The notes under the pieces are model-generated. The model did not search any database and had not been told where the DNA came from. It worked only from the letters and a program-made list of their open reading frames with translations. From the NCBI RefSeq assembly GCF_007671685.1, contig NZ_VCNL01000005.1, positions 124,001-188,000 of the forward strand: a stretch of DNA of 64,000 nt. Reading direction: 5' to 3'. Made by a program: the position numbers and the translations under genes. Positions 26,786 to 34,747 of the stretch are shown here, piece by piece. The stretch is from Halorubrum salsamenti (GTDB lineage: Archaea; Halobacteriota; Halobacteria; Halobacteriales; Haloferacaceae). Within the stretch, counting starts at the first letter, position 1. Each line of letters starts with the position of its first letter.

Positions 26786-27961
26786 TTACGCCTGATCGGG
26801 GAGCTTCTCGCGTTCGGCCTCGATGTCGGACGTCGGCAAGGTGATGTAGTTGACGTCCTCGACGAACGTCTTCTGGCCGAATTCGGTCAGGAACATGTTG
26901 AGGAACGCGGCCTCTCGCATGTCCGTTCCCTCGGGCGTCTCCTCGTCGATCCGGGTGTACATGTGCAGGTCGCGGTTCAGCGGGTACTCCGAGTCGAAGA
27001 TGGTGTTCTCGGCGTCTGGGTCCGGGCGGAAGACGGTGCCCTCGAAGTCGATCGCGATCGCCTGGATCCCCGACCCGGAGAACGCCAGCGCCATGTAGCC
27101 GATTGCGTTGTCGTTGTCTTGGAGGACCTGTTGGACCTGCTGGTTCTGCCCGAGGCGGGTGTCGACGTCCATCTCCGCGTCGGCGTCGCCGAGCATGTTC
27201 AGCCGGAACGAGGTGTCAGTCCCCGACCCCTCTGCGCGGCCGACCACGTAGATCTCTTGGTCCGGACCGCCGACCTCGCTCCAGTTGGTGATATCGCCCT
27301 GGTAGATCCCGCGGATCTGCTCGCCGGTGAGCTGTTCGACGCCGGCGTCGTAGATCGCCTGACTGACGAACACCGGCTGGCCGTCGCGGCCGACGACGTG
27401 GTCGACGTAGTTCTCGTCGCGCTCTTCCTCGCTGATGTCGAGTTCGGCCGTGATCGGCCCGGAGGAGTTTCCGATGTCGACGAGCCCGTCGCGGACCGCC
27501 TCACAGCCGGTCCCCGAGTGGCTCAGCGCGACGCGGGTGGCAAACGGCGGGTTCGACCGCTCGCCGGTCGTCTCGAACCCGTACAGGCCGGCGAAGTAGT
27601 CGGCGATGTTCTGGTCGGTGTCGATCTGGTCCCACCCGGCGACCGACGACTCGTCGTTGGACCCCCAGTACTCGCCGTCGCTCGCCGGCGAGTTCGAGTT
27701 CCAGTAGGAGCTCCCCTTGTTCGAGATGGGATACACCGTCGACGACCCCTCGGCCGTCACCGTCGCCGGGGCCGACGAGCCGGACTCTATCGTGTTGCTC
27801 TCCTCGCCCCCGCTCCCACCGCTGCTGCCGTCGCCACCATCGTTGCCGTTCTCGCTGTCACCGCTGCACCCAGCGAGACCGGCCGCCCCAACGGCGGCCG
27901 TCGTGAGCAGATACTTTCGGCGTGATACCGCGTCCGCCTGACGCCCCGAATCACGTGACAT
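26786..27961 (-). CDS. pstS: phosphate-binding lipoprotein PstS
   Basis: 391-aa periplasm-equivalent binding protein. The Tat signal SRRKYLLTTAAVGAAG leads to the lipobox GLAGC (Cys32). A Gly/Ser/Glu-rich tether follows, then the PstS fold with phosphate-contacting segments (VTAEGSSTVYPIS; SHSGTGCEAVRDGLVDIGN; VGRAEGSGTDTSF). It captures phosphate at the surface and delivers it to PstCA. First gene of the five-gene pst-phoU operon plus the AbrB-PhoU gene. The promoter element is shared with phoX. Confidence 0.96.
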   Translation of the reverse strand: MSRDSGRQADAVSRRKYLLTTAAVGAAGLAGCSGDSENGNDGGDGSSGGSGGEESNTIESGSSAPATVTAEGSSTVYPISNKGSSYWNSNSPASDGEYWGSNDESSVAGWDQIDTDQNIADYFAGLYGFETTGERSNPPFATRVALSHSGTGCEAVRDGLVDIGNSSGPITAELDISEEERDENYVDHVVGRDGQPVFVSQAIYDAGVEQLTGEQIRGIYQGDITNWSEVGGPDQEIYVVGRAEGSGTDTSFRLNMLGDADAEMDVDTRLGQNQQVQQVLQDNDNAIGYMALAFSGSGIQAIAIDFEGTVFRPDPDAENTIFDSEYPLNRDLHMYTRIDEETPEGTDMREAAFLNMFLTEFGQKTFVEDVNYITLPTSDIEAEREKLPDQA

Positions 27962-27984
27962 CGAGTGAACGCAGGCAAAGCTCT

Positions 27985-28010
27985 ATTAAACAGGTTTATA
28001 ATAGATTGTT
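27985..28010 (-). promoter_or_regulatory. pst operon promoter, element shared with phoX
   Basis: CTATTATAAA (27995-28004, reading on the minus strand) lies 34 nt before the pstS ATG and is identical to the phoX element. AACA and TGTT arms flank it. Probably the TATA region plus an operator for phosphate-dependent control. Confidence 0.55.
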
Positions 28011-28091
28011 ATATTGATACTTTCCGGTCTCGTGTTGGCGGTATCAAGCAGTATCAGTTGCTACCGATATGGACCGGTATATAGTTAGTTG

Positions 28092-28108
28092 GGTTCGTTG
28101 AAATCCTC
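28092..28108 (+). repeat. possible solo IS6-like end
   Basis: GGTTCGTTGAAATCCTC differs by one substitution and one missing base from the 18-bp end GGCTCTGTTGAAATCCTC found at 51557. It sits in the gap between pstS and the MaoC-GNAT gene, with no transposase. It may be a relic end or chance. Confidence 0.4.
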
Positions 28109-28178
28109 AACAGGAGATATGTCTTGAACCAGTTGCGGTCGATACAGGGGGCTCATGAATCGCTCGGTGTCAGTGAAT

Positions 28179-29234
28179 TCAGTTACGGGCCGCCGGTGGT
28201 TGTCGGACGCGAGCGACGATCGAGTGTCGTAAATCTAGCTCCAGCCGCAGTTCAGATAGCCGCTTCTCGGCGATATCGAATCCGCACTCTCGATAGACCG
28301 CACCTACCCCCTCGTTTGCCGCCGACAGATCGACCGTGAGCTTACGGTGCTGGCCATCCGCGTACGCAATGACCTGTTTCACCAGCTCCGAGTCAATACC
28401 GCGGTTTCGCTCGGCTTGGTCGACGTAGATCTGGACGGCCGGGTCGGCGGAGTCGTCGGGGGCGATGGCGGCATGTCCGACCACGCGATCGCCGTCGAAC
28501 GCGACGAGGTTCCATCCCTCAGAAGTCACCCGGTCGATCCACGCGTCGGTTCGAACGATCGCTGCCAGTGGGAGGTCCGCCGACTGCCCCTGTTCGTCGA
28601 CACCGTCGTACAACTCCGTGAGAGCTCGACGGTCCTCGGGCCGATACGGTCTGACCAGTAGCGGCCGCCCCTCGGTGCCTTCGAACCGTGGACACCGTGG
28701 TGGACAGTAGGGAGTTCCCTCACAGTCGGCGTTGTCCCACCCGTTACAGGCGATACGCGACTCGCAACGAGTTGACGGGCGTCGTTTGACCAGTGCGTAG
28801 CAGTCCAGCGACAGCACTGTCGTCTCGAACTGATTCGTCACCGTAATCTCCTCGTGAAGAACGCCTGTGTTGGGATCCCCCTCCGAGGGCTCTGTGGCGA
28901 CAACTGTCGTCGCTACCGAAATCGTATCACCGGCTCGGACCGGTTCGTGCCACTGGACGTTGTCCATCCCGATTCCGGCGATCACGGCCCATCGTTGTCG
29001 AACTGCTTCGACGAGCTTTCGAACGGAAAGCAACAGGGTGTGATAGCCGCTCGCGATGATACCGTCGAACCGACTCTCTGCAGCGGCCTCCGGATCGGTA
29101 TGAATCGCGAGCGGATCGTATTGCCGTGCGAACTCGATAATCTCGTCCCGGGAGAAGTTAACCGATCCGCAAAAGTGAGTCGAGCCCTCCTCGATATCCT
29201 CAAGATACCGTGTTGTATTAGGTTCGCTTTGCAT
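28179..29234 (-). CDS. MaoC-like hot-dog domain fused to a GNAT acetyltransferase
   Basis: 351 aa. Residues about 1-155 are a MaoC/R-hydratase hot-dog domain with the catalytic-type motif RQYDPLAIHTDPEAA (Asp40, His45). These domains hydrate enoyl-CoAs or act in related acyl chemistry. A cysteine-rich linker follows (about 165-195, six Cys, including CEGTPYCPPRCPRF), which may bind zinc. Residues about 200-330 are a GNAT fold (LLVRPYRPEDRRALTELYDG; GHAAIAPDDSADPAVQIYVD; RNRGIDSELVKQVIAYA), which transfers acetyl from acetyl-CoA. ATG 29234 chosen over upstream codons, since the hot-dog fold begins there. Physiological substrate unknown. The two folds together are rare. Confidence 0.8.
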   Translation of the reverse strand: MQSEPNTTRYLEDIEEGSTHFCGSVNFSRDEIIEFARQYDPLAIHTDPEAAAESRFDGIIASGYHTLLLSVRKLVEAVRQRWAVIAGIGMDNVQWHEPVRAGDTISVATTVVATEPSEGDPNTGVLHEEITVTNQFETTVLSLDCYALVKRRPSTRCESRIACNGWDNADCEGTPYCPPRCPRFEGTEGRPLLVRPYRPEDRRALTELYDGVDEQGQSADLPLAAIVRTDAWIDRVTSEGWNLVAFDGDRVVGHAAIAPDDSADPAVQIYVDQAERNRGIDSELVKQVIAYADGQHRKLTVDLSAANEGVGAVYRECGFDIAEKRLSELRLELDLRHSIVARVRQPPAARN

Positions 29235-29352
29235 CGATATTGAAAATCGGATCGTGACCCGCATAATTCGTTTTTCGAATATGTTCGGAAGCGCGTCGAG
29301 ATCTGTCGCTCCGTACGCGCCCGTAGCGCTGACGAGAAGCGCAACGGTTCAT

Positions 29353-29627
29353 AAGTACGTCCGCGCGATCGACGCGAGCCAAGCTGACCAGCTACTAACC
29401 GACCGACAGCAAGAAGTGCTGCTCGCCGCTGTCGAAGCTGGCTACTACCGCGCACCGCGTGAATCGACGTTAGGTGACGTGGCCGATGCGCTCGACATCG
29501 CGACCGCGACGTTAGCGACGTGCTCCATCGAGCTGAGGGGCACGTCATCCACTGGTTCGTCGAGGGCACATGGACGTGTGACACCCCTCCGACAAAAATC
29601 GGTACTCGCTCTCCAAACCCATCGTAA
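29353..29627 (+). pseudogene. relic of a Bat-type HTH-10 regulator
   Basis: Plus-strand residues LLTDRQQEVLLAAVEAGYY and STLGDVADALDIATATL are the HTH-10 (bacterio-opsin activator) DNA-binding domain. After TTAGCGAC the frame breaks. The other frame continues VLHRAEGHVIHWFVEG, the expected end of that domain, so one base was lost. The large N-terminal sensory part is missing. Dead gene between two minus-strand genes. Confidence 0.8.
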
Positions 29628-29644
29628 CGACGGCTTCGAGAGTT

Positions 29645-30298
29645 CTAGACCGTTTTCACGGTGAACGGCGAGCCGTCGCTGAGGACGACCTGCACGCGGC
29701 GGTGCCAGGCGTCGGCGAATGCCGCCCGCTGCTTGTCACTCGCCGACCCGTCGAGGATCCGCTGGAGATTCCCGATCGCGGGCCCACCGTCGGGAACCTC
29801 GCCAACGTGGTACGTGACTTCGATCGTTTCGTCCGTGTCGGTTCGACGGAAGCGGAACGTCGGGTCCGGCGTGTCCGGATCGAACGCGTCGAAGCGCAAG
29901 AGGTCACGGCGGCCGCCGTAGCCGCCGGCGAGACCCCCGAAGCCGTCGTCTTCGGTCGCACCGGTCACGTACGAGATGATGCGGCTCATCACGCCGTATG
30001 CGGCATCGTCCCGCGGACCGGCCGCTTGGACCTCGATCTCGCTTCGGACCGGATAGTCGTCGGGATACAGAGCGTCGAGTCCGAGCTGGGCGATTCGATA
30101 GGCGCCCGAAGCGGTCGGACAGGAGTGACCGGCCTCTTTCACCGCGTCCGCGTAGGTGATGACGAACGGAGCGCCCGGTTCGAGGACGCCGAGCGCCTCC
30201 GCGACGGGGTCGCGGATTTCGATCGGGTCGACGTCGTAGTCGACCTGCCAGTCGGTGCCGGTGTGCGTCGCGTCGGTCGTAGGTGAATCTGTAGTCAT
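29645..30298 (-). CDS. FmdE-like protein
   Basis: 217-aa soluble protein. The segment ADAVKEAGHSCPTASGAYRI resembles the Cys/His region of the FmdE family (tungsten/molybdenum formylmethanofuran dehydrogenase subunit E type). In many organisms such proteins stand alone and probably bind metal. A Gly-rich turn (GLAGGYGGRRDLL) follows. It lies 12 bp after a heavy-metal P-type ATPase gene and is probably in the same operon (HMA protein, ATPase, this gene), which favours a metal-related role. Start ATG 30298. The family call is moderate; no reaction can be named. Confidence 0.65.
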   Translation of the reverse strand: MTTDSPTTDATHTGTDWQVDYDVDPIEIRDPVAEALGVLEPGAPFVITYADAVKEAGHSCPTASGAYRIAQLGLDALYPDDYPVRSEIEVQAAGPRDDAAYGVMSRIISYVTGATEDDGFGGLAGGYGGRRDLLRFDAFDPDTPDPTFRFRRTDTDETIEVTYHVGEVPDGGPAIGNLQRILDGSASDKQRAAFADAWHRRVQVVLSDGSPFTVKTV

Positions 30299-30310
30299 TG
30301 GTTGTGGTGG

Positions 30311-32230
30311 TTAGTGTCGGAGCAGTCGCATCCCGTTAAGGATGACGAGGAGAACGCTCGCCTCGTGGACCAGCATCCCGGCGGCGAGCGTGACGTAGCT
30401 GGTGAGCACGCCAGCGAGCAGGACGGTTACGGTCAGCACCGCGATTCCGACGTTCTCGAGGACGTTCCAGCGCGTTGCCTTGCTCAGTTTGACCGCGTAG
30501 GGGATGCGTTCGAGGTCGTCGGCCATCAGCGCCATGTCCGCGGTTTCGATGGCGGTGTCCGTCCCGGCCGCGCCCATCGCGATACCGACGTCGGCGGTCG
30601 CCAGCGACGGCGCGTCGTTGATGCCGTCGCCGACCATCGCGACGACGTGGCCGTCGGCCTGGTAGGCCTCGATGACGGACTGCTTGTCCTCGGGGAGGAG
30701 TTCGGCGCGGTACTCGTCGATGCCCACTTCCCCTGCGACGACACTTGCCGTCCGCTCGTTGTCGCCGGTGAGCATCACGGTCTCGATGCCGGCGTCTTGG
30801 AGCGCCGCGACGACCCCAGGAGCGGCCTCTCGAAGTTCGTCGCGCATGGCGATCACGCCGACGACGCTGCCGTCTCGCACGACGTGGACGGCCGTCTCGC
30901 CGCGTTCCTCGCGGCCGCGGACGTACTCGGCGATGTGATCCGGGATATCGATGCTGCGGTCGTCGAGCAGCGCCCGGTTCCCAACGACGAGTTCATGACC
31001 GTCTGCGTGGGCGACGACACCTTTCCCGGCGACCACGTCGAAGTCATCCGGGTCCGGAACCGACCGGCGTACGGCGCTCGCGTCGTCGGACTGGGCGACC
31101 GCAGTTCCGCCATCGGTTGCGGCGGTCGGACGATCGCGTGCCGCGTCGACGATGGCGTCGGCGAGGTGGTGTTCGCTCTTCTTCTCGGCGGTCGCCGCGA
31201 GCGAGAGCACCTCGTCAGTAGTGACGCCGAACCCCTCGACGCCCGCCACGCGGGTCTCCCCCTTCGTGAGCGTCCCCGTCTTGTCGAAGGCGACGAGGTC
31301 GATCTTGCCGGCACGTTCGAGGTGTTCGCCACCCTTCATCAGGACGCCCGACCGGTCGGCGTTCCCGATGGCCGAGACGATGCTGACCGGCGGTCCGATG
31401 ACCAGCGCGCCCGGACAGCCGATGACCAACAGCGTCAGCGACAGGATTGCGTTCTGCGTGACCGCGTACGCGCTGATAGCGAGCACGATGACGGCCGGGG
31501 TGTAGTACTTCGCGAACCGGTCGATGAGGCTTTCCGTGGGGGACTGGGCCTCCTGGGCCTCCTCGACGCGGCGGATGATGCGTTCGAGCGTCGTATCCGA
31601 GCCCGCACCCGTCGTCCGGACTTCCAGCGCACCCTCTTGGTTGACCGTCCCGGCGTAGACCTCGTCGCCGTCGGCCTTGTGAACGGGCGCGCTCTCGCCG
31701 GTGACCGGCGCTTGGTTGACGGTGCTTTTGCCGTCGATGATCTCGCCATCGACCGGAATTTTCCCGCCCGGCTTCACCACGACGACCTCGCCCTCTTCGA
31801 CCTCGCGGGCGGGAACCTCCCGCAGTTCCCCGTCGCGGCGGACGGTCGCCGTGTCGGGCGTCAGCTCCAGCAGCTCCTGGAGGGCCGACCGGGTCTTCCG
31901 CATCGTCCGTCCTTCGAGGTAGCTGCCGAGGCTGAACAGGAAGACGACGGCCGCTGCCTCCCAGTACTCGCCGATGACGACGGCGCCGATAGCGGCCAGC
32001 GTCACCAGCGTCTTGATGCCGAGCGTCCGGTTGGTGATCTCGTGGTAGGCCGTCTTGGCGATGTCGTAGCCACCGATAATCGTCGCGAGGATAAGGACGG
32101 CGGCGCTTGCGGTGTCGAAACTCGTGAGGTACCCCAGGCTCCAGCCACCCCCGTAGAGCAGGCCGCTCGTCGCGGTGACGATGGCCTTCCGGTGGTTTCG
32201 GTAGTACTGCGTGATAGATTGTTTGTTCAT
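30311..32230 (-). CDS. heavy-metal P1B-type ATPase
   Basis: 639-aa cation pump. It has two N-terminal spans after MNKQSITQYYRN and no HMA domain of its own. The actuator is TGESAPVH, the phosphorylation site DKTGTLTKG, then EKKSEHHLADAI where most relatives have SEHPL, and the hinge GDGINDAPSLA. The transmembrane metal motif is CPG (VIGCPGALVIGPPVS) instead of CPC, and the last span reads HEASVLLVILNGMRLL. Substrate class (Cu, Ag, Zn or Cd) cannot be assigned safely. ATG 32230 lies 4 bp after the HMA gene stop. Cys-rich HMA and divergent regulator genes support metal-induced efflux. Confidence 0.88.
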   Translation of the reverse strand: MNKQSITQYYRNHRKAIVTATSGLLYGGGWSLGYLTSFDTASAAVLILATIIGGYDIAKTAYHEITNRTLGIKTLVTLAAIGAVVIGEYWEAAAVVFLFSLGSYLEGRTMRKTRSALQELLELTPDTATVRRDGELREVPAREVEEGEVVVVKPGGKIPVDGEIIDGKSTVNQAPVTGESAPVHKADGDEVYAGTVNQEGALEVRTTGAGSDTTLERIIRRVEEAQEAQSPTESLIDRFAKYYTPAVIVLAISAYAVTQNAILSLTLLVIGCPGALVIGPPVSIVSAIGNADRSGVLMKGGEHLERAGKIDLVAFDKTGTLTKGETRVAGVEGFGVTTDEVLSLAATAEKKSEHHLADAIVDAARDRPTAATDGGTAVAQSDDASAVRRSVPDPDDFDVVAGKGVVAHADGHELVVGNRALLDDRSIDIPDHIAEYVRGREERGETAVHVVRDGSVVGVIAMRDELREAAPGVVAALQDAGIETVMLTGDNERTASVVAGEVGIDEYRAELLPEDKQSVIEAYQADGHVVAMVGDGINDAPSLATADVGIAMGAAGTDTAIETADMALMADDLERIPYAVKLSKATRWNVLENVGIAVLTVTVLLAGVLTSYVTLAAGMLVHEASVLLVILNGMRLLRH

Positions 32231-32234
32231 TGGT

Positions 32235-32450
32235 CTAGGCGGCCTGGGGCGTGTAGCCCTGGTTTTCGATGGCCTGTGCGAAGGCGTCGGGGTCAGCGAC
32301 GTCGTCGTCGTACTCGATCTCGACGCGACCGGTCGTGTAGTGGACTTCGACGTGCTGGACGCCGTCGACGTTCGAGAGGGCGCGTTCGACGGTACTCGCA
32401 CAGGTCGGGCAGTCGAAGTCGAGGACGCGGAACTGGGTCGTGTCGCTCAT
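32235..32450 (-). CDS. HMA-domain metallochaperone
   Basis: 71-aa ferredoxin-like heavy-metal-associated domain. The metal site reads DFDCPTCASTVERAL (Cys-x2-Cys). The usual Met before the first Cys is replaced by Asp-Phe-Asp, and acidic residues near the site are more typical of Zn/Cd than Cu chaperones (inference). It likely hands metal to the ATPase encoded immediately downstream, which lacks its own HMA domain. Start ATG 32450. First gene of the operon. Confidence 0.88.
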   Translation of the reverse strand: MSDTTQFRVLDFDCPTCASTVERALSNVDGVQHVEVHYTTGRVEIEYDDDVADPDAFAQAIENQGYTPQAA

Positions 32451-32481
32451 TGCGATTTGAGGTAGTGGCCATACCGCAATA

Positions 32482-32510
32482 AGTATTTTTTAGATGATAT
32501 GTTTAGACAC
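32482..32510 (-). promoter_or_regulatory. metal-ATPase operon promoter with GTTTAGACAC
   Basis: On the minus strand an AT run (TAAAAAATACTT, 32481-32492) is a good TATA candidate about 35 nt before the HMA gene. Immediately upstream, GTTTAGACAC (32501-32510, plus strand) is identical to a half-site in the multicopper oxidase promoter at 42158-42167. Candidate operator for a metal-responsive regulator. Confidence 0.5.
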
Positions 32511-32647
32511 CGATATAGGTCGTTGGAACAGTCAAACGGGTCGTCTAGGGCTTTCGCCCTCGCGGACATTCGAGACTACATCTTCGGTGGACACCGCATC
32601 GCTCGCATCCCGCTACCTTTTCCCTCGTGCTCACACTCAGTTCCTGT

Positions 32648-33172
32648 ATGAGTAGTTCCGGTACCGACCACCGTCTCGACGACATCGCGGTGCGGGACCC
32701 CCGGGTCTCGGACGCCATTGATGAACCGATGCGGGCGATGACCCTCGACATTCTCTCCGAGGAGGCCTTGACCGCGGCCGAGGTCCACGCGCGTCTCGAC
32801 GATCGCGGTGTCGACCGGACGGAGAACACGGTTCGACACCACATCAACGAGCTTCGGGACGCCGGTCTCGTCGACGTCGTCCGCTTCGAGGAGGGCCGTG
32901 GTGGGACGACGAAGTACTATCACGCGAACACCATCGTCCTCTCGTACTCCCTGCCGGATTCGGCCGACGCCGCCGTCGAAGAGATGATCGACGCCGTCCG
33001 GCCCCAGATAACGGACGCGCTCGCTACGCTCACCGACGAGTACGATGACGCGATCGAGGAGATCGTCGCGGACATGCAGCCCTGCGAGCACTGCCGGACC
33101 CAGAAGTACGAGACGTTCGTCCTCCTAACCGTTTTGCGACGGGCGTTCGTTCGCGCTCACCGAGACTCCTGA
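32648..33172 (+). CDS. ArsR-like winged-helix regulator, divergent from metal ATPase operon
   Basis: 174-aa transcription regulator. The winged helix spans about residues 20-90 (MTLDILSEEALTAAEVHARL; NTVRHHINELRDAGLVDVVR; TTKYYHAN). A helical C-terminal part follows, ending in MQPCEHCRTQKYETF; its CxxC pair could sense metal or redox state. ATG 32648 is preferred to the in-frame GTG 32627. Divergent placement next to the HMA/ATPase operon makes it the probable regulator (inference). Confidence 0.82.
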   Translation: MSSSGTDHRLDDIAVRDPRVSDAIDEPMRAMTLDILSEEALTAAEVHARLDDRGVDRTENTVRHHINELRDAGLVDVVRFEEGRGGTTKYYHANTIVLSYSLPDSADAAVEEMIDAVRPQITDALATLTDEYDDAIEEIVADMQPCEHCRTQKYETFVLLTVLRRAFVRAHRDS

Positions 33173-33192
33173 GCTATCCTCACCCTCTGATC

Positions 33193-33430
33193 TCAGGTCG
33201 TCGATCGTTTCGTCCGCCGATATCCCTCGTACAGGGCCGGTAATCCGAGGGGGAGTGCGAGGAGTCCGAATCCGAGGAGAGCATGCCCATCACCGTACCG
33301 GCGTCGCATGGCGAGGAGCGTCGTGGTGAGTTCGACGGGATACTGCCCTTCGTTCTTGGAGCCGTTTTTGCGGGTGTAGCGATAGTTCGGACGCTCTATC
33401 AGCGATTGTCGGGTGGGACACCGTGATGGG
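33193..33430 (-). pseudogene. C-terminal relic, unidentified
   Basis: A minus-strand frame without a start runs through RPNYRYTRKNGSKNEGQYPV, then a hydrophobic run (HALLGFGLLALPLGLPALYE) and a basic end (GYRRTKRSTT) to TGA 33193. It looks like the last part of a membrane protein gene. No family recognised. It fills most of the 33173-33479 gap. Confidence 0.35.
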
Positions 33431-33479
33431 ATTATTCCTTTTTAACCTGGAGATGTATTGTCCGGGATGGTGATGTCGA

Positions 33480-34337
33480 ATGACAAGTCCTGATCGAAGC
33501 CGTCTCACGCTGTTCGTCAGTATTCTCGTTGTCTTTGCCGTCGCGCTCTATGTCGTCTCCGGGGTCACCGCGATGAGTCCGATCGCACTTGCGCCAGCAT
33601 ACATGTTCTCTCCGATGATTGCAGGACTCATCGTTTGTTTCCGCCGTGACATTCCGCTGTCGGCAGTTGGTCTGCGAATCGGCCGTGTTCGATGGCTCGC
33701 TGTGGCTGCCGTGGTTGCCCTGCCACTCGTGGGGGTGACACTTCTCATCGCGGTGGCCGTCCCCGGTGTCGGGTTTGATCCGACTGCGAATCCGACGCCG
33801 GGGCTCGAATTGCCGTCGGGAGCTCTCGGTGTGGTGGCGACATTCGGACTCGTGCTTGGCCTTGGAGCGACCGTGAACGCGGTGTTCGCCTTTGGCGAGG
33901 AGTTCGGCTGGCGAGGGTATCTGCTGTGGGAGTTGGCTCCGTGGGGGTTCTGGAAAGCGTCGTTTGCTATTGGTGCGCTCTGGGGCGGCTGGCACGCGCC
34001 GATCATCGTTACCGGCCACAACTATCCTTCGTTCCCCGTAATTGGCGTCGTCGCTATGACGATTGCCTGTCTCTCGCTTTCTCCAGTTTATACGTACCTT
34101 GTCATCCGCTCGGAATCCGTGCTCGCAGCGGCGTTACTCCACGGGGTGTTCAACGGATCCGCCGGTCTCGTTATTGCGTATGCCGTCACGGACGATGCTG
34201 CGCTCAGTGAATTAGTCGCCAGCCCGGTCGGGGTTGCCGGTGTTATCGCGTTCGGACTCGCCGCTGTCGGCATCGCGCTGTCCGGAGCACCGCCGTTGAC
34301 GCGTGAGTTCGCCCACGACGCGGCCACGTCTGCATAG
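33480..34337 (+). CDS. CPBP-family intramembrane metalloprotease (ABI/CAAX type)
   Basis: 285-aa protein with about eight spans. Family motifs are present: EExxxR as GEEFGWRGYLLWE, a WHAP segment (GGWHAPIIVTGHNYP) and HxxxN as LLHGVFNGSAG. These glutamate/histidine residues form the metal site of Rce1-like proteases; bacterial relatives include immunity proteins of bacteriocin producers. Start ATG 33480, preceded by an AT-rich stretch (TTATTCCTTTTTAA). A C-terminal fragment of a second CPBP gene follows, so the locus may have been duplicated. Confidence 0.88.
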   Translation: MTSPDRSRLTLFVSILVVFAVALYVVSGVTAMSPIALAPAYMFSPMIAGLIVCFRRDIPLSAVGLRIGRVRWLAVAAVVALPLVGVTLLIAVAVPGVGFDPTANPTPGLELPSGALGVVATFGLVLGLGATVNAVFAFGEEFGWRGYLLWELAPWGFWKASFAIGALWGGWHAPIIVTGHNYPSFPVIGVVAMTIACLSLSPVYTYLVIRSESVLAAALLHGVFNGSAGLVIAYAVTDDAALSELVASPVGVAGVIAFGLAAVGIALSGAPPLTREFAHDAATSA

Positions 34338-34445
34338 ACTTACGACAAGTGACGGTCAAGGCGGGTAACCGGAAGCGTACCCAGTTATAAAGAACGAGGG
34401 GAATACCCGCGACTTCAGGCGCCGGACGAATCCGACACTCCAGCC

Positions 34446-34747
34446 GGAGGTGGTTCATCGGCATCATTCTCTTGTCGGTCATCCTCGGGTGGGCGTACAA
34501 CGGCACCGGCAGCGTGTTGATCGTGGTGGTGCTGCACGCGATGGCGAACACCGCCGATATACTGCTGCCGCTCGCGCCGGATTTGATCGTCGTCGATGGC
34601 GTGATCGACGAACCAGCAGTCGGGACGGTCTCGATCGTCCAGTTGGCGGTTCAGTTACTCGTTGTCGTCGCTCTCATTGCGTACTACGGCCGCGACACGC
34701 TCGCTCGTGGTGCGATTCCTGGCGCAGATGCTATTGGGGATGAGTGA
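34446..34747 (+). pseudogene. C-terminal fragment of a second CPBP protease
   Basis: The frame RWFIGIILLSVILGWAYNGT through VVLHAMANTADILL to GADAIGDE holds the HxxxN motif (HAMAN) and last spans of a CPBP protease. It lacks the EExxxR half and a credible start. It overlaps the next gene start by 8 nt. Probably a remnant of a tandem paralogue. Confidence 0.7.

Noticed and set aside
30302-32482. 726-aa plus-strand ORF
   Set aside because: Complement of the P1B ATPase and HMA genes, whose motifs are unambiguous on the minus strand.
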